A stretch of 64,000 nt of DNA from Flavobacteriaceae bacterium (GTDB lineage Bacteria > Bacteroidota > Bacteroidia > Flavobacteriales > Flavobacteriaceae): assembly GCA_014238425.1 (NCBI GenBank), contig JABABD010000040.1, positions 310,001-374,000 on the forward strand, written 5' to 3'. Position numbers and translations under genes: made by a program. The notes under the pieces were generated by a model, which saw nothing but the letters and a program-made list of their open reading frames with translations, had not been told where the DNA came from and searched no databases. Each line of letters opens with the position of its first letter. Within the stretch, counting starts at the first letter, position 1. Shown here one piece after another: positions 53,117 through 62,751 of this stretch.

Positions 53117-55903
53117 TTATAGATTATTAATTGTAATTGATGCATAATACATAGACCCTATAAATCCTGTACCAAAGGCCGTGAAATATTCTTTTCCGCC
53201 AAGGTTCGTTCCACCAATTTTAATAGTTGATTTTAAGCTAGGAATCCTATAGTTGATCTGAGCATCAACTGTATGAAATTCTGGCACAACGCCATTTCCG
53301 AAAGTTGCTTCCCAGAAATAATCATCACTAAATCTGTAGGCCACATTAAATCCGAAATTCTCAAACAAATCAGTATTACCGAAAGACGCTTTGAATTTGT
53401 GCTCTGGTGTATTAAAGTTAAGCATCACATCAGGATTTGCTGCTTGATCAAAATCTAACTTTGTGTACGTGTAACTCCCACCAAGATCAAAATCACTAAA
53501 CACCTTCATATTCAAACCTAATGAAGCGCCATAAGAATTCACATCTGCATCAGAGTTAGTATAAGCACTATACGCTTGACTATCTCCATTAGCCAATGCA
53601 GCGACAGATAAACCACCGTCACCTACAGTTCCGTATAGAGGAGCAATGACAACACCTTGAGAGATAAAATCTTCATATTTGTTGTAATAGGCACTAAAAT
53701 CTACAACTAACTTGTCTATTTTTCCTCTATAACCAACTTCTCCTGAAGTCACTTTCTCAGGTTTTACTAATGCCGGGTTAGCTACTTCTAAAAGCGCTGG
53801 ATTCCCTGCGGCCGCAAATGCTTGCACAGAAGACAATGAGTAGGAATTGTTATAAGCCGCTGCACCTGTTTGTGTGATAGTTGCTGGCACACCTAATAAC
53901 TGACCGCCGCCACTAATATTGAATGTTGTAGAATATCGATCTAGGTTATCTGGAGCTGATCCAACTAAAATAGCTCGACCTGCGTCTAACCCAATAAACA
54001 GATCTTGTGTTGTTGGGTTCCTGAAACCCGTTTGCACGGATGCTCTGATATTATGGTTTCTATTGACTGTTAAACCAGCAGATATTCTTGGGGACACAAA
54101 GCCGTCAAAAAATTCAGATTTATCATAACGTCCAGAACCCGTTAGTTTTAAGCTCATATCCTCACTTATTTCAAATTTCTTTTGTACTTGAGCGTAAACG
54201 CCATACTCAGAATAGTCAATTGGGCCATCAGTATCTGTATAGATCGTTCCGGAAGAATTTAAGCTATATTGTCTATAAGATCCACCTACTTGTATATCGG
54301 CAAAATCTGTTAAATGACTGAAATTGTAATTTCCATCTGCATGATAATATTTAGAGGCATCTTGGAATTTAGATCCTGTCGATAAATCTGGATCATTGAT
54401 ACTTCTATTAAATGCCGCATTAAACCCATCTGAACCTGGTAAAAAACGTCCAGCCTCAGCTGTTGCTCTACCTGCAGCATGTGCTTGGGTATCATTAGCT
54501 CCACCTAGTGTTGCCGTTACATAAGCGCCTACATATTGGCCAAACCACGTATTGTCATCTTTCCAAGCTCTATTGATATTGATTCCTGTAAATACCATAT
54601 CGTAAGAATCACCAGCTTTATCAGCAACGACATATCCTCTTACAAAGAAATTATCATTTCTAACTTCTAATTTATGTTGTTGTTGTGTGAAATTATCAAT
54701 GTTATATCTATTAGTTCCTTGATAAATAGTAGATCCAACACCAATTTTACCAACATAAGATAATTCTAGACTGTTATCCGTTATAGGTCTAAAATACAAT
54801 CCCCAATCAGCCTTTACACTTTCTGCATTATAATCTGTTAAGTCACGTTCATTATAACCTGTTCTACTTACATTTACAGAAGGCACCAAAGCATTAGCAC
54901 CTGCTGGTAAAATTCCCAAGCCTTCAAGAGTCACTGCTACTGATTTTATATCTGTAGATACTTCGTCTCCATATACGTTTATACCGTTATAATTTAAATT
55001 AGAAGCTCTTGTGCCTCCTGGAGTATCGCTATCAACTTCACTCGTTGCAGCCCAGTCAGTTCCTTTTAACCATCCAAAATTCACTTTTGCAGCAAACTTG
55101 TCAGTAAACTTATGAGCCATTCTTATACCAACATCGGTATAGCTATTATCTCCAGCAGCTTCTTGAGATGTAATTCCTTGTTTAAAAGAAGCACTAATAC
55201 CTTGATGGTCGAACGGATTTTTACTCCTCATAAAAAGGATTCCATTAAAAGCATTCGCTCCGTATAAAGCAGAAGAAGCTCCTGGAAGAAGCTCGACACT
55301 TTGCACATCGGTCTCGATCATACCAACTAAATTTCCTATCGGGAAGTTAAGCGCTGGTGTTGAGTTGTCCATTCCATCTACCAATTGCATAAAACGTGTA
55401 TTCGCAAATGTCGCGAAACCTCTAGTATTAATAGATTTAAACGTTAAACTGTTTGTATTAACGTCAACACCCTTTAGGTCTTCAAGACCACCGTAAAAAT
55501 CAGCCGAAGCTGTGTTTTTTATTTCTTTTAAGCCAAATCGTTCAATTGTTACTGGGGATTCAAATACACGTTCTGGTGTTCTAGAAGCAGAAATAACAAT
55601 CTCATCTAATTCAGTTCCTTCTTTTAAAATGAAGGCCATGACTTGATTATTAGAAGTTACTTGAGCATCAGCAGATTCAAAACCGACACTACTGGCGGTT
55701 AATGTAAATGGTAAAGGTTGATCAGCTGTCAACGTAAAATTACCATCAAAATCTGTTATTGTTCCTGTAGAAGTTCCAGAAACAATAACATTTGCTCCTG
55801 GTATTGGTTGCCCGCTATCATCTACGACCGTACCTGTAATTGTTGTTTGCGCAAAAATAAGAGAACACGCAAAGAACATAAAAATTGAAAGGATTGTTTT
55901 CAT
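53117..55903 (-). CDS. TonB-dependent receptor with carboxypeptidase-like regulatory domain
   Basis: A 928-residue outer-membrane receptor with a signal peptide (ending LIFAQ). An N-terminal CarboxypepD_reg-like domain (ITGTVVDDSGQPIPGANVIVSGTSTGTITDFDGNF) precedes a plug (EIVISASRTPERVFESPVTIERF, NTRGFATFANTRFMQLVDGMDN, GASSALYGANAFNGILFMRSK) and the barrel. It lacks the SusC-specific plug signature and has no SusD partner, so it is a general TonB receptor. It is co-transcribed with the downstream GDSL hydrolase. Substrate unknown. Confidence 0.9.
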   Translation of the reverse strand: MKTILSIFMFFACSLIFAQTTITGTVVDDSGQPIPGANVIVSGTSTGTITDFDGNFTLTADQPLPFTLTASSVGFESADAQVTSNNQVMAFILKEGTELDEIVISASRTPERVFESPVTIERFGLKEIKNTASADFYGGLEDLKGVDVNTNSLTFKSINTRGFATFANTRFMQLVDGMDNSTPALNFPIGNLVGMIETDVQSVELLPGASSALYGANAFNGILFMRSKNPFDHQGISASFKQGITSQEAAGDNSYTDVGIRMAHKFTDKFAAKVNFGWLKGTDWAATSEVDSDTPGGTRASNLNYNGINVYGDEVSTDIKSVAVTLEGLGILPAGANALVPSVNVSRTGYNERDLTDYNAESVKADWGLYFRPITDNSLELSYVGKIGVGSTIYQGTNRYNIDNFTQQQHKLEVRNDNFFVRGYVVADKAGDSYDMVFTGININRAWKDDNTWFGQYVGAYVTATLGGANDTQAHAAGRATAEAGRFLPGSDGFNAAFNRSINDPDLSTGSKFQDASKYYHADGNYNFSHLTDFADIQVGGSYRQYSLNSSGTIYTDTDGPIDYSEYGVYAQVQKKFEISEDMSLKLTGSGRYDKSEFFDGFVSPRISAGLTVNRNHNIRASVQTGFRNPTTQDLFIGLDAGRAILVGSAPDNLDRYSTTFNISGGGQLLGVPATITQTGAAAYNNSYSLSSVQAFAAAGNPALLEVANPALVKPEKVTSGEVGYRGKIDKLVVDFSAYYNKYEDFISQGVVIAPLYGTVGDGGLSVAALANGDSQAYSAYTNSDADVNSYGASLGLNMKVFSDFDLGGSYTYTKLDFDQAANPDVMLNFNTPEHKFKASFGNTDLFENFGFNVAYRFSDDYFWEATFGNGVVPEFHTVDAQINYRIPSLKSTIKIGGTNLGGKEYFTAFGTGFIGSMYYASITINNL

Positions 55904-56055
55904 CTTTAAGATTTAGTGTTAATTGTTGCGGACAAGATACGGTTTTTGCCTAAATCTCAAAGAAAACAACAAAGAAATTATGCACGCATAGCATATTTTA
56001 ACATGAATGACTGCTCTTACCTTACTGAAACGAATGTTAAATATGATGTATGAAA

Positions 56056-56089
56056 AAGCAGAGTCTCAGCAATTCAAATACCTGAGACT
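56056..56089 (-). terminator. Probable terminator downstream of glmS
   Basis: AGTCTCAG (56062-56069) pairs with CTGAGACT (56082-56089) across a 12-base loop. On the minus strand the stem is followed within four bases by five T. It lies 17 bases beyond the glmS stop codon. The rest of the 202-base gap to the TonB receptor shows nothing distinctive. Confidence 0.6.
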
Positions 56090-56105
56090 TAATAAATAAT
56101 GAAAA

Positions 56106-57953
56106 CTATTCTACCGTAACTGATTTTGCTAAATTTCTTGGCTGATCCACATTCCTTTCGAGCATTACTGCTATATGATATGACAATAGTTGTAGTGGAA
56201 TCGTAGTTAATAATGGTGTTAAAGCTTCAATAGTTTCTGGCACTTCAATAACGTGATCAGCAAGTTCTTTAACACTTTGATCTCCTTCTGTAACAACTCC
56301 AATAATCTTTCCTTTTCTAGATTTGATTTCTTGAATGTTACTAACAACCTTTTCATAATGCCCTTTCTTAGTTGCTATAACAATAACTGGCATTTGTTCG
56401 TCAATAAGTGCTATAGGACCATGTTTCATTTCTGCAGCTGGATATCCTTCAGCATGGATATAAGATATCTCTTTTAGTTTTAAAGCGCCTTCTAAGGCTA
56501 CTGGAAAATTAAACCCTCTTCCTAAGTACAAACAATTGCTAGCATCTTTGTATATATCAGCAATCATTTTAACATGTGCGTCAGTTTTCAAAGCTTTTTC
56601 AACTTTAGAAGGTATGTTTTCTAACTCAATTAAATGGTGTCTATAATCAGAACTTGAAATTGTTCCTTTTGCTCTTGCTAATCTTAGAGCTATTAAAGTT
56701 AAAACTGTTATTTGAGTTGTGAATGCTTTGGTGGAAGCCACTCCTATTTCAGGTCCTGCATGTGTGTAAGCACCAGCATCGGTTTCTCTAGCAATAGATG
56801 ACCCTACAACATTGCAAACCCCAAATACAAATGCTCCTTTAGATTTTGCCATTTTAATAGCTGCCAAAGTATCAGCTGTTTCACCTGATTGAGAGATGGC
56901 AATCAATACATCATCTTCTTTTATCACAGGGTTTCTATACCTAAACTCTGATGCATACTCAACCTCTACTGGAATTCTTGCGAGGTCCTCAAAAATATAC
57001 TCTGCAACCAAACCTGCATGCCAAGATGTTCCGCAAGCAACAATGATAATACGGTTAGCATTCAAGAATTTTTTCATGTTATCTTCAATACCAGCCATCT
57101 TAATAATGCCTTCATCAGTTAAAAGGCGCCCTCTAAAGGTATCCATGATTGCTCTAGGCTGCTCATATATTTCCTTGAGCATAAAGTGCTCATATCCACC
57201 TTTTTCTATTTGCTCTAAGTTTATTTGTAGCTCTTGAACGTATGGTGCAACAAGTGAGTCATCATGTATTTTTCTAACCTTAACTCCTTTATGTCTCCGT
57301 ACGATTGCCATTTCTTCATCCTCAAGATAAATAGCATTATTGGTGAATTCAATAAAAGGAGAAGCATCACTAGCAATAAAGAATTCATCTTCGCCAATAC
57401 CTATTGCTAAGGGGCTACCAAGTCTAGCGACAACTATTTCATCAGGTTTATTCTTGTCAAATACTGCAATAGCATATGCGCCAATAACTTGATTAAGTGC
57501 AATTTGAACAGCTTTACCTAGTTTTACGTTTTCTTTCTTTTTTACGTCTTCTATAAGGTTTATAAGAACCTCTGTATCGGTATCTGATTTAAAGGTATAC
57601 CCTCTTTTCGTAAGTTCTTTTTTTAAGGCATCATAGTTTTCAATAATTCCGTTATGAATTATTACTAAATCTCCCGAATTAGAATAGTGTGGATGTGAGT
57701 TAACATCATTAGGAACTCCATGAGTTGCCCAACGCGTATGACCTATACCTATGTTTCCGGTAGTTGGGATTTCCTTTTCTAATCTTAATTCAAGATCAGC
57801 AACTTTACCCTTAGTTTTGGACAATTTAATATCGCTGCCATCATATAGTGCAATTCCTGCACTATCATAACCTCTGTATTCTAATCTTTTTAAACCCTTT
57901 ATTATAATAGGATAGGCTTCCCTATGTCCGAGATATCCAACTATTCCACACAT
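56106..57953 (-). CDS. glmS: Glutamine--fructose-6-phosphate aminotransferase (isomerizing) GlmS
   Basis: A 615-residue enzyme that makes glucosamine-6-phosphate for peptidoglycan and lipid A. The N-terminal glutaminase domain starts with the catalytic Cys2 (MCGIVGYLGHR) and contains GHTRWATHG and HNGIIENY. Two SIS isomerase domains follow (SWHAGLVAEY, AISQSGETADT, GPEIGVASTKAFTTQ), and the end AKSVTVE is standard. It starts five bases after the DUF4270 gene in a leftward unit. No glmS ribozyme-like leader is seen, as expected outside Gram-positives. It is the anabolic opposite of the NagB encoded 18 kb away. Confidence 0.97.
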   Translation of the reverse strand: MCGIVGYLGHREAYPIIIKGLKRLEYRGYDSAGIALYDGSDIKLSKTKGKVADLELRLEKEIPTTGNIGIGHTRWATHGVPNDVNSHPHYSNSGDLVIIHNGIIENYDALKKELTKRGYTFKSDTDTEVLINLIEDVKKKENVKLGKAVQIALNQVIGAYAIAVFDKNKPDEIVVARLGSPLAIGIGEDEFFIASDASPFIEFTNNAIYLEDEEMAIVRRHKGVKVRKIHDDSLVAPYVQELQINLEQIEKGGYEHFMLKEIYEQPRAIMDTFRGRLLTDEGIIKMAGIEDNMKKFLNANRIIIVACGTSWHAGLVAEYIFEDLARIPVEVEYASEFRYRNPVIKEDDVLIAISQSGETADTLAAIKMAKSKGAFVFGVCNVVGSSIARETDAGAYTHAGPEIGVASTKAFTTQITVLTLIALRLARAKGTISSSDYRHHLIELENIPSKVEKALKTDAHVKMIADIYKDASNCLYLGRGFNFPVALEGALKLKEISYIHAEGYPAAEMKHGPIALIDEQMPVIVIATKKGHYEKVVSNIQEIKSRKGKIIGVVTEGDQSVKELADHVIEVPETIEALTPLLTTIPLQLLSYHIAVMLERNVDQPRNLAKSVTVE

Positions 57954-57958
57954 ATTAA

Positions 57959-59602
57959 TTAATTATTTGGTTCAGTATAGAAAATTTCTAATTGTACTTT
58001 CTTATCCTCATCAGTTGTATTACTACCGAACAAAACGGTTCCTCGTGGAGATACTATAGAACTTACCGGTAACTTATCAAGCACATTTAAATCGTCTGTA
58101 ATGATATCAAACTGTCCAGTCGAATTTTCAAGATTAATGTTTCCTGAAATGGCAAGCCCTAGTTTAACATTGGTAGAATCTCTTAAAAGGAGGTTATTAA
58201 TGTGCTCTGTTATCTTGACTCTGTATCTAATACCTTCTCCATCTGGCTCATCATCTACTCTCTGTAAAGCACCTAAGTGTATAGTCCTAGAAACAACAGC
58301 ATTTCCATTGTTAATCGTAGGGTCGATAAAATAATCAATCAATGGCACATTTCCATTTAGGTTATAAAGATACACTCTGCTTGGTTCCTCTCCATTCACA
58401 AGTGTTTGGTCTACATAAAAAACAAGATTAGCTTCATTGACCAGTCTTTTAGATTTTACGAAATTTCCATCAGTATCTGTTTCAACGAATGCATTTTTAA
58501 ATGTGGTAAAATCTGCAGATTCGCCATTATCATCGCCATTAAAAAGGTTGACAATAGCTGTAGAACCTTCTCCACCTTTTAAAAATAATTTTTCATCTCC
58601 ATTAACAGCATCACCATCAACAAGAGGGAAATTATATGTATTATCTAATAAATTAACTCTATTACCACTAAAAGTCATAGCGTATGTTGCTTGCTCTCTT
58701 AATGGATCGCCATTTGTATCCTCACTAATACCATCTTTTGTATAATGCAGTGTAATGTTTGCACCAGCGTTTGCAAAATCCAATAACATCATCGTTCCTA
58801 ATCCAGCAATAGGCTCTACCTTAAAGTAAACTCCTCTAAAATAATCTTCAAAATTTGCTTGATTGCTCAACTCTGGTTCTCCTTGTTTATCGATAATTGT
58901 TTCTTTCCAATAATCATTATCTAATAGAAGTCTCAATGCTGGAGGATCTCTTCTTAGAGTTTCACGATCACCCGTCTCTACATCTGGTGTTCCAAAAATA
59001 ATAATTGGGTCATTAGTAGGTCCAAAAATTGGAATCTCAAACAACATATCTCCTTCAAGTTCTGCTGTGTTTATCATTCCGGTTTGGGAGGTAGCACCAT
59101 TAGAATAATACTGTTGTGCGTCTTCAAAACCTGAATCTGGATCAAAATCTCTTAAAAAGTAGTTATTTCTAAAGCCTGTTAATTTCATTAATGAAGATCC
59201 GAATATTGAATCTAATTTATAAGCTACGTTACCATCTTCATCATTGCCATCAACTGTGCTGAAATACGGAATTGTTAAAACAACAGAGTCCAAAGCCACA
59301 TTCTCTCCAAACGTTGGATTTAATGTTGGCGATCCCATTTGGGATATAAAATTAGCGCTCGTATTTCCATAAAGTGGATCATTATAAATACCCAAGTAGT
59401 TTACAGGCAAACCATCACTTCTAACGGGATCCACCCTCTTATTAAATGCTGTTACTGGATATTTTTCGCTGGTGGTTGTAAAATTTGTACCACCAATAAT
59501 CTCTGTTCCTAAACTTGAAAAATCCTTTTCGCAAGCAACAAAGCTAGCTACCATTAATAGCAATAACGGCAAGGTTTTTAGGGCTTTACTCATCTTTTTC
59601 AT
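57959..59602 (-). CDS. DUF4270 lipoprotein
   Basis: A 547-residue lipoprotein (leader ending SFVAC) of the DUF4270 family: EKDFSSLGTEIIGG at the mature N-terminus, then beta-rich sequence with YLGIYNDPLYGNTSANFISQM, RGVYFKVEP and a C-terminal SPRGTVLFGSN. The family is widespread in Bacteroidota and of unknown function, presumably on the outer membrane. It lies 22 bases after the starch-synthase-like gene and five before glmS, an arrangement that suggests a cell-envelope role. Confidence 0.85.
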   Translation of the reverse strand: MKKMSKALKTLPLLLLMVASFVACEKDFSSLGTEIIGGTNFTTTSEKYPVTAFNKRVDPVRSDGLPVNYLGIYNDPLYGNTSANFISQMGSPTLNPTFGENVALDSVVLTIPYFSTVDGNDEDGNVAYKLDSIFGSSLMKLTGFRNNYFLRDFDPDSGFEDAQQYYSNGATSQTGMINTAELEGDMLFEIPIFGPTNDPIIIFGTPDVETGDRETLRRDPPALRLLLDNDYWKETIIDKQGEPELSNQANFEDYFRGVYFKVEPIAGLGTMMLLDFANAGANITLHYTKDGISEDTNGDPLREQATYAMTFSGNRVNLLDNTYNFPLVDGDAVNGDEKLFLKGGEGSTAIVNLFNGDDNGESADFTTFKNAFVETDTDGNFVKSKRLVNEANLVFYVDQTLVNGEEPSRVYLYNLNGNVPLIDYFIDPTINNGNAVVSRTIHLGALQRVDDEPDGEGIRYRVKITEHINNLLLRDSTNVKLGLAISGNINLENSTGQFDIITDDLNVLDKLPVSSIVSPRGTVLFGSNTTDEDKKVQLEIFYTEPNN

Positions 59603-59624
59603 TAATTATTATTTAAATCTGCAG

Positions 59625-60434
59625 TTAACTTAAAACGCTATTATTATAGAATTCAGTATAGGGTTCAGCAAACTCTTCTGGTGTTTTATACTCTAATACA
59701 GGTTTCTCAGACGATTTTAAGTACTCACTTAGCTCTTTTGGAAGATTAGAAGATCCTTCAATCAATGCATCAGAATGGTCAATAGCTACTTTCATAATGC
59801 TATTATAAGAAGGTTCTTTTAACACATTAACAACGTCTTCATCTATATTATCGAATTTAATCTTATCGAACATATCTTTGTTAAGAATTCCATCAAAACT
59901 TTGCTCATATACAGAGGTTACTACCTTGCTTTCAGCAAATAAAGGCTCATCCTTATAATATTCTTTTAAATAAAGAGGTAAGAGTGAAGCTAACCATCCG
60001 TGAACATGAATAATATCTGGGGCCCAATTCAACTTTTTCACAGTCTCTATAACACCCTTAGCAAAGAATATTGCTCGTTCATCATTATCTGGGAAAAGAT
60101 TTCCATCTTCATCTGTCAGCGTAGCCTTGCGTTTAAAGTAATCTTCATTGTCAATGAAATAAACTTGTATACGTTCTTTAGGAATAGAGGCCACCTTTAT
60201 AATAAGAGGCATATCTAAATCATTTATCACCAGGTTGATTCCTGACAATCTAATCACTTCATGCAATTGATGTCTTCTTTCGTTTATATTTCCATAACGC
60301 GGCATAAATATTCTTATTTGCCCTCCCTGTTGATTCACCATTCTTGGCGCCTCAAAAGACATTGAAGAAATTTCGGTTTCTGGTAAATAGGGAACTACTT
60401 CTGATGAGACATATAATATTCTCTTATCCTTCAT
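59625..60434 (-). CDS. Short starch/glycogen synthase-like protein (GT5 N-terminal domain only)
   Basis: The 269-residue protein resembles only the first Rossmann domain of GT5 glycogen synthases (ILYVSSEVVPYLPETEISSMSFEAPRMVNQQGGQIRIFMPRYGNI; DIIHVHGWLASLLPLYL). The C-terminal nucleotide-binding domain is absent. The canonical KTGGLADV segment that holds ADP-glucose is replaced by ETEISSMS, so the key Lys is missing. It is probably not an active synthase. It is the first gene of a unit with DUF4270 and glmS and is divergent from panC. It may bind a sugar or act in envelope synthesis (inference). Confidence 0.75.
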   Translation of the reverse strand: MKDKRILYVSSEVVPYLPETEISSMSFEAPRMVNQQGGQIRIFMPRYGNINERRHQLHEVIRLSGINLVINDLDMPLIIKVASIPKERIQVYFIDNEDYFKRKATLTDEDGNLFPDNDERAIFFAKGVIETVKKLNWAPDIIHVHGWLASLLPLYLKEYYKDEPLFAESKVVTSVYEQSFDGILNKDMFDKIKFDNIDEDVVNVLKEPSYNSIMKVAIDHSDALIEGSSNLPKELSEYLKSSEKPVLEYKTPEEFAEPYTEFYNNSVLS

Positions 60435-60472
60435 AAACTGGTTTCTTTTGAAAATTCAAAATAAAAAACACG

Positions 60473-60480
60473 CAAAAGTA
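60473..60480 (-). promoter_or_regulatory. TACTTTTG -7 element for the GT5-like/DUF4270/glmS unit
   Basis: The minus strand reads TACTTTTG (context TTTTGTACTTTTGCG), an exact TAnnTTTG match 39 bases upstream of the start. No properly spaced -33 motif is evident. Confidence 0.55.
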
Positions 60481-60511
60481 CAAAATTTTATGCAGATTGC
60501 CTTTAAAATAT

Positions 60512-60519
60512 TAAGTTTG
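60512..60519 (+). promoter_or_regulatory. TAAGTTTG -7 element for the panC-panD unit
   Basis: TAAGTTTG matches TAnnTTTG and lies 24 bases before the GTG start of panC, divergent from the element at 60473-60480. A TTG 12 bases upstream is too close for a normal -33 site. Confidence 0.42.
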
Positions 60520-60542
60520 CACGCTGTTAATTTTTTGCTAAA

Positions 60543-61391
60543 GTGACTATATACAAAGAGAAAAAAGGTCTTGAAAAAACCTTAAACACGTTTAAACAAC
60601 AAAACCATTCTGTAGGTCTTGTACCTACTATGGGGGCTTTGCATAATGGTCATCTTTCTTTAGTAAAACAAGCTTTGTCACAAAATGATATTGTGGTTGT
60701 TAGCATTTTTGTAAATCCTACGCAGTTCAACAACCAAGAAGATCTTGAAAAGTACCCAAGAACACTTGATACTGATGTTGCTCTTTTAAAAACAGTTTCA
60801 AAAAATATTATCGTCTTTGCACCTACGGCCAACGATATTTACGATTCAAATATAAAATCAATAGATTTTAATTTTGATGGCCTAGAATTTGAAATGGAAG
60901 GTAAGTTCAGGCATGGTCATTTTGATGGTGTAGGCACTATAGTAAAAAGGTTACTAGAAACAGTTAAGCCAGACAAAGCTTATTTTGGCGAGAAGGACTT
61001 TCAACAGTTACAGATAATCAAAAAATTAGTCGAAAAATTCAAGATTCCAGTTACTATTATTGGCTGCAAGATTGAACGTGAAGATAGTGGTCTTGCTATG
61101 AGTTCGAGAAACACACGATTAAAACCCGAATACAAAAAAGCAGCTCCTTTTGTATTCAAAACTTTAGAGTCTGCCAAAGTGAAATTTGGCACAAAAAGCG
61201 CCAATGAAGTAGTAAAATGGGTTACTGATCAATTTGCAAAACACCCATTATTAAAGTTAGAATATTTTATTGTTGCAGATGTAATTGACTTAAAACCTGT
61301 AAAACGAAAATCAAATAAAAAAACCTATCGTGCGTTCATTGCAGTGTATGCTGACGATATAAGATTGATTGATAATATCGCACTTAATTAA
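60543..61391 (+). CDS. panC: Pantothenate synthetase PanC
   Basis: The 282-residue enzyme joins pantoate and beta-alanine with ATP in vitamin B5 synthesis. It has the nucleotidyl-transferase HIGH-type motif ([15 protein letters not shown]), IFVNPTQFN, the pantoate/ATP region ([35 protein letters not shown]) and the KMSKS-like AMSSRN. The start is GTG, placed to give the standard N-terminus and length. panD, which makes beta-alanine, follows 13 bases downstream in one operon. Confidence 0.95.
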   Translation: MTIYKEKKGLEKTLNTFKQQNHSVGLVPTMGALHNGHLSLVKQALSQNDIVVVSIFVNPTQFNNQEDLEKYPRTLDTDVALLKTVSKNIIVFAPTANDIYDSNIKSIDFNFDGLEFEMEGKFRHGHFDGVGTIVKRLLETVKPDKAYFGEKDFQQLQIIKKLVEKFKIPVTIIGCKIEREDSGLAMSSRNTRLKPEYKKAAPFVFKTLESAKVKFGTKSANEVVKWVTDQFAKHPLLKLEYFIVADVIDLKPVKRKSNKKTYRAFIAVYADDIRLIDNIALN

Positions 61392-61404
61392 TTACCTTTG
61401 CCCT

Positions 61405-61755
61405 ATGCAAATTCAAGTTGTAAAATCGAAAATACATCGCGTTAAAGTTACTGGTGCTGACCTTAATTATATTGGCAGTATTACTATTGACGAAGATCTT
61501 ATGGATGCTTCTAATATCATTCAAGGAGAAAAAGTCCAAATCGTTAATAATGATAATGGTGAAAGACTAGAGACTTATGTTATTCCAGGCCCAAGAAACA
61601 GTGGCGAGATAACTTTAAATGGTGCAGCGGCAAGAAAGGTTTCTGTTGGCGACACACTCATACTGATTACTTATGCTTTCATGGATATTGAAAAAGCTAA
61701 AGTTTATAAACCTTCGTTAGTATTTCCAGACGAAGCAACCAATCTTCTAAAATAA
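61405..61755 (+). CDS. panD: Aspartate 1-decarboxylase PanD
   Basis: The 116-residue pyruvoyl enzyme makes beta-alanine from aspartate. With the start at ATG 61405 ([25 protein letters not shown]) the self-cleavage site falls exactly at Gly24-Ser25, as in other PanD proenzymes. An upstream in-frame ATG (61369) inside panC would add 12 residues and is rejected. NGAAARKV and the basic residues around the active site are present. It lies between panC and a membrane-protein gene. Confidence 0.95.
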   Translation: MQIQVVKSKIHRVKVTGADLNYIGSITIDEDLMDASNIIQGEKVQIVNNDNGERLETYVIPGPRNSGEITLNGAAARKVSVGDTLILITYAFMDIEKAKVYKPSLVFPDEATNLLK

Positions 61756-61759
61756 ATAA

Positions 61760-62713
61760 GTGAACAAATTCTTAAAAAAAGCACTATCGATTGGCATTCC
61801 GCTTTTGTTAGGCGTGCTTTTAGTATGGTATTCCCTTTCAAAAATCTCAATTGAAGAATTACTTGTTTATTTTAAAAATGCCGATTATCGTTGGATATTT
61901 CTAGCTGTTTTTTTTGGAATGCTAAGCCATATCTCTAGAGCATATCGCTGGCGCTTTCAATTAGAACCTATGGGTTATAACATAAAATTTGGCAATAGCC
62001 TTATGGCTGTATTTGCTACCTATTTAATTAATTATACCATCCCTAGATCTGGAGAAATAGCAAGAGCAACCATACTCACAAATTATGAAGGTGTACCATT
62101 TGAAAAAGGCATTGGCACAATTATAGCTGAACGTCTAGCGGATATGATTGTCATGCTAATTATCATTGGCATTACACTTATTCTTCAATTTGATTTCATT
62201 TATTCATTTTTAACTGAAAAATTTAGTCCTACTAAAGTGCTTATAGGTATTGGAGCATTGTTGATTCTATTTTTGCTATTCTATACATTCATAAAAAGAA
62301 GCGAATCTAAGTTTGCAATTAAACTTAAAAGCTTTGTCTCTGGTTTGATTGAAGGTTTAACAAGCATTTTTAAAATGAAGAAAAAATGGGCCTTCATTTT
62401 TCATACGTTCTTTATTTGGGGCATGTATTTGTTAATGTTTTATGTAACAACCTTAGCTGTTAGCGACCTTCAAGATATTCCAACGGGTGCAGTTTTAATT
62501 GGCTTCATTCTAGCCAGTTTCAGCATTGCAGCAACAAATGGTGGTATTGGCTCATATCCTGAAGCCATAGTAATCGGATTTCTTTTGTTCGATTTACCCG
62601 AAGATCCAAGCAGGGCTTTTGGTTGGATAATGTGGACATCACAGACTATAATGATTGTTATTTTAGGCGGATTGTCCTTATTATATCTACCAATTTTTAA
62701 TCGAAAAAAATAA
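61760..62713 (+). CDS. YbhN/LPG-synthase transmembrane-domain family protein
   Basis: A 317-residue integral membrane protein with about eight helices, starting at GTG four bases after panD. Motifs such as WIFLAVFFGMLSHISRAYRWRFQLE, IPRSGEIARATIL and ERLADMIVMLIIIG identify the 'lysylphosphatidylglycerol synthase TM region' (flippase-like) family. The soluble aminoacyl-transferase domain of MprF is absent, so it cannot make lysyl-PG itself. A role in lipid or polymer export is inferred from the family. The short distance indicates co-transcription with panCD. Confidence 0.82.
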   Translation: MNKFLKKALSIGIPLLLGVLLVWYSLSKISIEELLVYFKNADYRWIFLAVFFGMLSHISRAYRWRFQLEPMGYNIKFGNSLMAVFATYLINYTIPRSGEIARATILTNYEGVPFEKGIGTIIAERLADMIVMLIIIGITLILQFDFIYSFLTEKFSPTKVLIGIGALLILFLLFYTFIKRSESKFAIKLKSFVSGLIEGLTSIFKMKKKWAFIFHTFFIWGMYLLMFYVTTLAVSDLQDIPTGAVLIGFILASFSIAATNGGIGSYPEAIVIGFLLFDLPEDPSRAFGWIMWTSQTIMIVILGGLSLLYLPIFNRKK

Positions 62714-62751
62714 TTTTTTATCTTGTCACCAAATTACTTAAAACCCTAACA

